Source: an uncultured Clostridiaceae bacterium
GTDB taxonomy: Bacteria; Bacillota; Clostridia; Lachnospirales; Lachnospiraceae
Reading direction: 5' to 3'
NCBI GenBank assembly: GCA_949948825.1
Contig: CATLIJ010000197.1
Span: 1 to 5,335 of the forward strand
Length of the DNA: 5,335 nucleotides
Each line of letters opens with the position of its first letter. Positions within the stretch are counted from its first letter, which is position 1. The notes below the pieces were generated by a model that was not told the origin of the DNA, did not search any database, and saw nothing but the letters and a program-made list of their open reading frames with translations. Below, piece by piece: positions 1 through 5,335 of the stretch. A program made the position numbers and the translations under genes.

Positions 1-17
1 CAATAACTAATTTATTG

Positions 18-1868
18 TTACTCAATCACCACCATATCCCAGTACTCCAGATAAGGCAGCGTAAACCGTACTTCCCCGTTTTTATAGGTAAATTCCACCT
101 CCTCCATAATACCCTCCTGATAATCCGGAGACATAAAGTACACATGGCTTGGAACAAAATCTAAGCTTTGGGTCATCTCCACCTGCCGCTTCACCACAGG
201 AGCGCTTTGAGCTCCCCTGGAATCCACCCAGGCATAAGAAGACGCGCCGTCATAGTTAAGAAGCTGTACAATCGTCTGATTTCCCTTTTTCTTTGTAAAA
301 GAATACACATTGCCCAGGGCTCCGTCAGATGAGGTCTGCACTCCTCCCACCTGTGTTCTGGCCGCCACCTCCGAAAGCCCGGTTCCCCTTAAGAAATTTT
401 CATAGGCAACCATAAAAGAATAATAGTTTCTCACCCGCTTCTCCAGCTCCCTGGAAATTCTTAAGGAATTGCCCGGATAATACTCATTGGAAAGCATTCC
501 TGTATCTCCCAGCTCCAGATGGCTTCCCCCTGCTGCTGCCAGCATGGCATTGGTATACAAAATCCCAGGCAGGTTAAAAGGCTCTCCCTTCATTACATTG
601 TAATCCATATAAGCGCCGATTACACTGCCCCGCTCTCCCTTTGTCACCGCGTAAATCTGATCCAGCACCTTTTTTAAAGACAGATAATCCTTACAGTCTC
701 CTGGCCAGACCTCCACATAGATGATGTCATAGACTCCCGAATTAAGCACCTGCTGCAGTCCGTAGCCTCCCACCGGATTAAAAATCACACGGGTCTGAAC
801 TTCCTTTTCCAGCCGGTCTAAAAACGGCACATACGTCTGATCCAGCTCCAGCTCATTTCCCTGATAATCAAACCGTTTGGAGCCTCTGGAACCCAGGGAG
901 TCCATCTGAAGTCCGTCAAAATCATACACATCCAGAAAATCCCTGTGAACCTGGTTAAAATGGCTCTGCCAGTCTTTGTCCGCCGGATTGAACATCCACA
1001 GCTTCGGCGTCTCCCAGCCGTCCCCTCCCAAATCGTGGGAATCCTGCTGCTGGTGCCTTTCATCCTTGTAAAGCCCCCATTCCGGAAGAATGCCCCGCTC
1101 CTCATATCTGTCATACGCGCCGAAAATCAGATTATAAAAGAACGAGCGCATATTCAGAGAATGCCCCACTGCAATGGTCTTTTTGAGAGACCAAGCATCC
1201 ACCGTCTGCTTTGCCAGAGATCTCCACTCCTCCTCCGGATTGGCCACAGTACCTGCCAACGGCTTATCCTGGCTGTCAAACACATCATAGTAAAAAAGTC
1301 CGTTAATATGATGCCTTTTCAGCCGTTCCAGAGTAGCCGCAATCTCCTCATCCGACCGATGGTCCAGCTTGGTGATATATCCGTAACGTGGAAAACGGTT
1401 CCAGTCAGAAGACACATCAATGGCTGTCATCCGAAAGTCCTGAACCTGCCCCCCACTCTCCAGATAAGCCTCCACTGCATATCCCTTAAAATCCTCTTCG
1501 GGAAGTTCAATGACAAATGTCTCTGCCTGGGTTCCCCCTCCCATCTGCCGCTCCTGTTCCCACACAACCTGATTCAACTGGCGGCCCCGGATGCTCAGCA
1601 CAGAGCCCTGGACCACTCTCCCGGCATTTAACTCTACAGTCAGGGTCACACGTTCTCCAGGCGAGTACATACTCCGGTCCGTATAAATGTCCGTCAGGCT
1701 GCTTCCCACGCTGACCTCCTCCCATCTTTCACAGGCAGCAGCATTCCCGCCTGCCTTATGATTTCCCAAACCAGCCGCCTGCACTGGCAATGCTGCTGCC
1801 CCTGTCATGCAGAGGACAGCCAGCACTGCCGCTGCCCTTCTGCCGGTTCCCCTTATTTTCCTACTCAT
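18..1868 (-). CDS. Secreted glycoside hydrolase family 66 enzyme, dextranase type
   Basis: GH66 enzymes cleave alpha-1,6-glucan (dextran) chains, as endo-dextranases or as cycloisomaltooligosaccharide glucanotransferases (CITases). The protein has 616 residues from the ATG at 1868. A Sec signal peptide is visible: basic n-region (MSRKIRGTGRR), hydrophobic stretch at residues 12-27, likely cleavage after VQA or VQAA near residues 31-32. It is followed by an N-terminal beta-sandwich (about 55-150), a TIM-barrel catalytic domain (about 155-490) and a C-terminal beta-sandwich (about 500-616). Family landmarks are DFDGLQMDSLG, with D323 the expected nucleophile; YVEVWP, with E386 the expected acid/base; FNPVGGYG; MDYN; HLELGD; and NEYYPG. 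The spacing of 63 residues and the short length leave no room for the CBM35 insertion found inside CITases, so hydrolysis is favoured over cyclisation. That last step is inference. A TTG at 1928 in the same frame would add 20 non-signal-like residues (MDCECNENFY...). The ATG at 1868 is preferred because it has an ideal RBS and begins the signal peptide. The gene lies 66 bases behind the carbohydrate-binding repeat gene, probably in one operon. Family call strong; exact substrate unproven. Confidence 0.93.
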   Translation of the reverse strand: MSRKIRGTGRRAAAVLAVLCMTGAAALPVQAAGLGNHKAGGNAAACERWEEVSVGSSLTDIYTDRSMYSPGERVTLTVELNAGRVVQGSVLSIRGRQLNQVVWEQERQMGGGTQAETFVIELPEEDFKGYAVEAYLESGGQVQDFRMTAIDVSSDWNRFPRYGYITKLDHRSDEEIAATLERLKRHHINGLFYYDVFDSQDKPLAGTVANPEEEWRSLAKQTVDAWSLKKTIAVGHSLNMRSFFYNLIFGAYDRYEERGILPEWGLYKDERHQQQDSHDLGGDGWETPKLWMFNPADKDWQSHFNQVHRDFLDVYDFDGLQMDSLGSRGSKRFDYQGNELELDQTYVPFLDRLEKEVQTRVIFNPVGGYGLQQVLNSGVYDIIYVEVWPGDCKDYLSLKKVLDQIYAVTKGERGSVIGAYMDYNVMKGEPFNLPGILYTNAMLAAAGGSHLELGDTGMLSNEYYPGNSLRISRELEKRVRNYYSFMVAYENFLRGTGLSEVAARTQVGGVQTSSDGALGNVYSFTKKKGNQTIVQLLNYDGASSYAWVDSRGAQSAPVVKRQVEMTQSLDFVPSHVYFMSPDYQEGIMEEVEFTYKNGEVRFTLPYLEYWDMVVIE

Positions 1869-1873
1869 TCTAA

Positions 1874-1880
1874 CACCTCC
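1874..1880 (-). promoter_or_regulatory. Strong ribosome binding site of the GH66 gene
   Basis: On the minus strand the sequence reads GGAGGTG, then five bases (TTAGA), then ATG at 1868. This is a near-perfect anti-16S match at standard spacing. It settles the start codon: the in-frame TTG 60 bases upstream is not needed and would place basic and hydrophobic signal-peptide residues 20 positions inside the protein. Confidence 0.9.
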
Positions 1881-1934
1881 GGCTCTCCCTTCCTGTTCAT
1901 AAAAATTTTCGTTACATTCACAGTCCAATATGAT

Positions 1935-4900
1935 TTACGATTCTTCTCTCTCCAGCAGAATATAATTCACCCATCCAAAGAAATCTCCCTCCTGTCCAAT
2001 CAGGGTCAGAACATCTCCTGGCTTTAAGGACAATACCAGGTCCAGATAATCCTGACTATAATCAATATCACTGTAATCCGTAGCTTTTCTCCGGATAATT
2101 CCCACTGGCTGTCCGTTTACCAAAACATCAAACTGCTCTCTGGTTCCATTGGACAGCACGCTGAAACGATAGTTTCCCTCCACAAAATCCGGGTCATTGC
2201 TCACCGGAACCACAATGGAGGTTCCCGGCTGCAAATCAGCTGCCGGACTGTACAGAGACGCCTGATAAAAGTCTTCTCCCTCATACCGGTACTCAGCCTT
2301 TGGCTGTCCGGATGCCGCAGGAGCCGGAAGCAGCTGCACAGTCTCCACCCATCCCCATGGGCCTTCCTCTGCATTTCCAGGAGCCTCTAAAGTAATGATA
2401 TCATCTGGTCTCAAATACAGGGTATGGTTCATAATATTGTTGGTAAAATCAGACTTCTCAAATCCGCTGCCAGTCACTCTCACAATGCTGCCTGCCATCT
2501 CCCCGTTTACCTTCACCCACAGCCGGGTGCGGTTTCCGTTGGACACAACTGCAATCTGGTAAAATCCTTCTGCAAAATCTCCATGGTCTCCTGCCCGGAA
2601 GGAAAGGCTGTCTCCTGGCTGCAGATCCGCCGCATTGTAGATTTCCGCCTTCTTTTCATACAGATCCGTTCCCTGATACACCACTTTGTTGCCTGCTTCC
2701 CCGGAGGCTGCGGGAGCAACCCAGGTCAGATCCACGTAATCTACCCAGCCATAGTGGTTTCCGCTTTCTCCCTCAATCGTCAGAATATCCGACGCAGACA
2801 AACGCAAGGTTTCCGCCATGGTGTCATCCGTCATGTATGCCATGCCAAAATTGGTCTCTGCCCGAAGAAGATTTCCCACTTCTCTGTGATTGACCTTAAT
2901 GATAAACTTCTGCCGGTTTCCGTTGGAGCGGATGGTAAGCCGGTACATGCCTGACTTAAACTCCCGGTTATCCCCAAGAGGAATATTCATCTGAGCTCCT
3001 GGCTGTAAATCTGCAGTCAGACTGTCAAACTGAGCCTTATAATAGGCTTCGCCTTCATATATATAATGATTTCCGTTTGTGCGGGTCTTCACAGGCTCAT
3101 TCTCTTTGTTCATCACTCTGGACAAAGCTCCCACTGCCGCGCCTGCACGAGTGTAGATAGCCTCCTCGTCATACTCCTCCGGCACAAAAACGCCGCCCTC
3201 TACAATGGCAAACATTCCGGTCTCTTTTGAAATGGTAAATACCAGCTCATCATTCTCAACCCGGCTGGGAATTTTGGAGCACTTGATGGCCTGCCCCTCC
3301 CCGTTTACATGATACACTGTGTACCGCTTTTTCACAGGCTCAGGACTCTCTGTGCCAGCATCCTCCTGTACAGCATATTCTGCTTCCTTTGCCTCTTCTC
3401 CCAAAGAGCTCATAGCCATGGGCTCCTGCTCTGTCTGAAGGGATCTCCTGTGGAAGGCCCGGTCCGCTTTCCTTGCCATACTTTGGGCATTGATCTCCAA
3501 CAGGCTGATGCGGATGGTCACTGGTGAAGACGGAGTAATGGGATTATCCCGGTCCTCCCCTAAAAAGAATCGGATATATCTTGTAATAATCCGATCTGCC
3601 TTAAACCGGCTGATCACAGTTTCCACCTTTTGATCCGATGCCTCCGGCTGTTCAATCACCAGCTCTGCATCATTGGGAAGAGCGCCAATGGGAGCCTCTG
3701 CCTTTACGGAAATCTCCCCGTCCCCCTGCTCATCTGCAAAGGGCTTTGCCTCAATCAGCTGCACATAGTCAATCCAGTGATACTGTCCCTCTGGCGTCAC
3801 AAGAGCCAGGGTATTGGTGCCGTACAGCTCTAATATTCCTTCTGCCGTGCCAATCCGGTAATCTCCCCACTCTGCATGGGGTACGGACAGACTCCCAAGG
3901 GCCTTATCATTGACATGAACCTGCAGCTTTTTCCCGTCGCCGCCTCCGCAATAGCGAATCAGCAGATTGTACACGCCCCGGTCAAATCCATCCTCCTTCC
4001 GAAGAGGAATGGAGAGCTTATCTCCGTTGCCTGCCTCAAAATTAGCTGCCTTCCCGTCATCTGCCCAGGCCTTATAATATTCCTCTGCCTCAAAATGATA
4101 AATTCCCTTTTCCATGGACACCGCATAAATGCCGCACCCCTGCATGGCAGCAGACAGCCCGCTCTCATCTGCTGCGGCAAACAGATTCTCTCCTGTATCT
4201 CCGTCCACATAATAAAGATCCACATACTGGTTTTCTTTATTCACTCCTGCAGGATAAGGAATCTTCACCTGAACCCGTCCTTCTCTCTGTTCTGTGGTCA
4301 GATCCAAAAGCTGTCCTTCTGCCTTCAGTTCAATCTGATATCCTACGGCCCGCATGCCCTCTCCGGAAAAATAACTGTCTGCCACTTTGCCCACAGCCTT
4401 TACGGAAAGCACAGTTCCATTGGGAAGAACCCCTTCCTCTGCTTCCACCACGATTCCTGTGGCAGAATCCTTCTTGTAGAAAACCGGAGGAACTTCCTTC
4501 CACACAATATCCTTAATCCATCCATAGCTTCCCTCCGGCGCTGCAATGGTCACAGTATCTCCGGCCTTCAGCATATACCGTCCCTGCCAGCCATTTGCCA
4601 GCAGCTGGTCCATGCCAAAATTTCCGCTGCCTGCTGCCTGATAGGTTCCTGCCTCTTCTCCGTTTACCAAAACTGTATAGGTCCGGACACTGCCAGAGGC
4701 CATGATCTGCAGCACATACTGCCCCTCTGTAAACCGGCTGTCCAGGTTCATAATCAGTGTCTTCCCTGGGTCCATGTTAGCACAATTGCCGTTATCTCCA
4801 ACAACCGGGTTCCATCCGTCCACTGCTTCCTCCAGCTTCACAATCGGATCTGACACATCCAGACGAATTCTCTTTTCCGTTGTGGGAACCAGACGAATTT

Positions 4901-5335
4901 TGTCAATCCAGCTGTATTGTCCTTTTGTCGCTGCCTGGAATACCAGGGTTTCTGTCCCTGTAAGAGTCAGAACTCCCATGGTCTCTGCTGTCTTGCTGCT
5001 GCTCCAGCTAAACTCTCCTGGAGATAGAATCAGCTCTGTGGAAATGCTTCCTGCCTCTAACTTCAGAATCTGTCCGTTACCTGCATGAACTGCCTCAATC
5101 AGATAATTTCCAGGCTTAAAACCAGTTACTTTTCCAAGGGGAATCTGGATTTGGGTATTGGGCTGGAAGTCAGCTCCCTTTTTGTCTTCGGTCAGCTTTT
5201 CATAGTACCGCTCTCCTTCAAATACATAGGCATCTCCCTCCATGGTAAATCCGCCCTGAGCATCAGACAGCCGCTGAAAAGTCACTCCCTTAATCCAGCC
5301 TGTAGTGTTGCCTGCCGGTGCTGTGATTGTCACCG
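1935..5335 (-). CDS. Large multi-module carbohydrate-binding-like repeat protein, 5' end outside window
   Basis: A single open frame runs from the window edge to a TAA at 1935-1937, giving 1132 visible residues. Its true start is outside: the GTG at 5333 lies inside a repeat (TITAPAGNTTGWIKGV, matching VTIAAPEGSYGWIKDI at 261-276), so it is not an initiator. Residues are counted from that GTG codon. Modules in order: repeat tail R0 (1-22), R1 (35-150), R2 (158-281), ZU5-like module (291-409), R3 (411-529), a second ZU5-like module with a charged insert (540-717), R4 (756-871), R5 (884-1005), R6 (1015-1129). The R modules follow the layout of CBM6/CBM35-like beta-sandwiches: Y-E-x-E start, G-x-Y-x-L-x-x-x-S-N-G core, V-N-G-x-x-x-G hairpin, and final G-W-[IV]-D-Y-[IV]-x-L strand. 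No sortase motif, SLH domain or membrane segment is present in the visible part; the chain ends three residues after R6. It presumably acts outside the cell, binding glycan for the GH66 enzyme encoded next. An unseen N-terminal catalytic or anchoring domain is possible. The modular architecture is clear; the ligand is unknown. Confidence 0.88.
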   Translation of the reverse strand, partial: VTITAPAGNTTGWIKGVTFQRLSDAQGGFTMEGDAYVFEGERYYEKLTEDKKGADFQPNTQIQIPLGKVTGFKPGNYLIEAVHAGNGQILKLEAGSISTELILSPGEFSWSSSKTAETMGVLTLTGTETLVFQAATKGQYSWIDKIRLVPTTEKRIRLDVSDPIVKLEEAVDGWNPVVGDNGNCANMDPGKTLIMNLDSRFTEGQYVLQIMASGSVRTYTVLVNGEEAGTYQAAGSGNFGMDQLLANGWQGRYMLKAGDTVTIAAPEGSYGWIKDIVWKEVPPVFYKKDSATGIVVEAEEGVLPNGTVLSVKAVGKVADSYFSGEGMRAVGYQIELKAEGQLLDLTTEQREGRVQVKIPYPAGVNKENQYVDLYYVDGDTGENLFAAADESGLSAAMQGCGIYAVSMEKGIYHFEAEEYYKAWADDGKAANFEAGNGDKLSIPLRKEDGFDRGVYNLLIRYCGGGDGKKLQVHVNDKALGSLSVPHAEWGDYRIGTAEGILELYGTNTLALVTPEGQYHWIDYVQLIEAKPFADEQGDGEISVKAEAPIGALPNDAELVIEQPEASDQKVETVISRFKADRIITRYIRFFLGEDRDNPITPSSPVTIRISLLEINAQSMARKADRAFHRRSLQTEQEPMAMSSLGEEAKEAEYAVQEDAGTESPEPVKKRYTVYHVNGEGQAIKCSKIPSRVENDELVFTISKETGMFAIVEGGVFVPEEYDEEAIYTRAGAAVGALSRVMNKENEPVKTRTNGNHYIYEGEAYYKAQFDSLTADLQPGAQMNIPLGDNREFKSGMYRLTIRSNGNRQKFIIKVNHREVGNLLRAETNFGMAYMTDDTMAETLRLSASDILTIEGESGNHYGWVDYVDLTWVAPAASGEAGNKVVYQGTDLYEKKAEIYNAADLQPGDSLSFRAGDHGDFAEGFYQIAVVSNGNRTRLWVKVNGEMAGSIVRVTGSGFEKSDFTNNIMNHTLYLRPDDIITLEAPGNAEEGPWGWVETVQLLPAPAASGQPKAEYRYEGEDFYQASLYSPAADLQPGTSIVVPVSNDPDFVEGNYRFSVLSNGTREQFDVLVNGQPVGIIRRKATDYSDIDYSQDYLDLVLSLKPGDVLTLIGQEGDFFGWVNYILLEREES
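1947..3068 (-). repeat. C-terminal trio of CBM6/35-like modules (R4-R6) in the repeat protein
   Basis: Three modules of about 115-122 residues follow one another. R4 and R5 share ADLQPG and SNGNR. R6 has ADLQPG and SNGTR. All three end in a G-W-V strand. The linkers R4-R5 and R5-R6 both contain APAASG, so these modules probably arose by local duplication. The DNA copies have diverged considerably, for instance in the codons around ADLQPG, so this is an old expansion rather than a recent tandem copy. CBM-like assignment rests on motif order and is not confirmed by structure or search. Confidence 0.75.
3183..3716 (-). other. Second ZU5-like spacer module with charged insertion
   Basis: Residues 540-717 of the repeat protein. 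The first half (ISVKAEAPIGALPNDAELVI, then RYIRFFLGED and PVTIRISL) and the last part (YTVYHVNGEGQAI, then ELVFTISKETGMFAIVEGG) match the pattern of ZU5-like beta modules common in Gram-positive surface proteins. Between the halves, about residues 618-668, lies a polar segment that is first Arg-rich and then Glu-rich. It looks unstructured and interrupts the module. The domain name is by pattern only. Confidence 0.5.
3747..4103 (-). repeat. Single CBM6/35-like module R3 between the two spacer modules
   Basis: Residues 411-529 of the repeat protein. It begins YHFEAEEYYKAW, with Glu415 and Glu417 as a plausible calcium-binding pair. It continues through GVYNLLIRYCGGGDGKK and a VND hairpin, and ends HWIDYVQL with Asp522. 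Of all copies it most resembles a canonical CBM6/CBM35 domain, and it is a good anchor for a family search. Confidence 0.72.
4107..4463 (-). other. First ZU5-like spacer module
   Basis: Residues 291-409 of the repeat protein. It starts TGIVVEAEEGVLPNGTVLSV, runs through GYQIEL and VQVKIPYPAG, and ends YVDLYYVDGDTGE followed by GCGIYAVSMEKG. This order matches the spacer modules seen between repeats in Clostridia cell-surface proteins. It is unlike the R modules, so it more likely spaces or stiffens the chain than binds sugar. Assigned by pattern, without a search. Confidence 0.55.
4491..5333 (-). repeat. N-terminal visible CBM6/35-like modules (tail of R0, R1, R2)
   Basis: R0 is only the last strands of a module cut by the window edge (GWIKGVTF). 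R1 (residues 35-150) has the intact FEGERYY start and a SWIDKIRL end. R2 (158-281) lacks the Y-E-x-E start, with KLEEAVDGW in its place, and ends GWIKDIVW like R0. More copies may lie upstream, outside the window. Confidence 0.68.

Noticed and set aside
1..17. Inverted repeat CAATAA-CTAAT-TTATTG just after the GH66 stop codon
   Set aside because: The 6-bp stem has only one G-C pair and no visible U-tract, and the window ends there. It is too weak to call a terminator and could be chance in AT-rich DNA.
945..1631. 228-codon open frame on the plus strand, opposite the GH66 gene
   Set aside because: Antisense to the catalytic domain whose family motifs are unmistakable, and its translation shows no domain or signal.
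1869..1928. Upstream TTG start that would extend the GH66 protein by 20 residues
   Set aside because: The added residues do not resemble a signal peptide n-region, and a near-perfect GGAGGTG site with correct spacing serves the ATG at 1868.
1869..1934. Possible promoter between the two genes (TTGGAC followed by TATGAA on the minus strand)
   Set aside because: The spacing is about 21 bases, and the alternative -10 at 17 bases (TTTTTA) is poor. No hairpin with a U-tract was seen to terminate the upstream transcript, so read-through is the simpler view.
3876..4853. 325-codon open frame on the plus strand, opposite the repeat gene
   Set aside because: It lies wholly antisense to a gene with clear repeated protein motifs. 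Its translation is rich in His, Cys, Ile and Leu without domain structure, and I see no recognisable function.
5331..5333. GTG at the window edge as the start of the large gene
   Set aside because: It codes for a valine within a conserved repeat strand (compare VTIAAPEG at residues 261-268), so the gene continues beyond the window.

Overview
The window is a stretch of bacterial genome with two genes, both on the minus strand, and almost no spare DNA. By eye the base composition is near 50% GC. The downstream gene has a textbook GGAGG ribosome binding site and a Gram-positive style Sec signal peptide. The upstream protein is a very long, modular, presumably extracellular repeat protein. Together these point to a Firmicute, most plausibly a gut or mucosal Clostridia/Lachnospiraceae member. 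This taxonomic call is inference only, because no marker gene is present.

Layout in transcription order (right to left). Positions 5335-1935 hold the 3' part of a large ORF, with 1132 codons visible and the 5' end beyond the window. It encodes a chain of beta-sandwich modules that look like family 6/35-type carbohydrate-binding modules. Six are complete, and the tail of a seventh lies at the window edge. Two modules of a different type, resembling the ZU5-like spacer domains of Gram-positive surface proteins, are interspersed. After a 66-base gap with a strong RBS, positions 1868-18 encode a complete, secreted 616-residue glycoside hydrolase family 66 enzyme (dextranase type). Only 17 bases remain after its stop.

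The two genes are co-oriented and closely spaced, with no convincing terminator or promoter between them, so they probably form one transcript. The GH66 enzyme has no carbohydrate-binding module of its own, while its neighbour consists largely of candidate binding modules. The natural reading is a secreted alpha-1,6-glucan (dextran-like) degradation locus in which polysaccharide capture and cleavage are split between two polypeptides. The N-terminal part of the large protein, which could carry a catalytic domain or a surface anchor, is not visible, so its overall role stays open. No RNA gene, mobile element, CRISPR array or origin was found.
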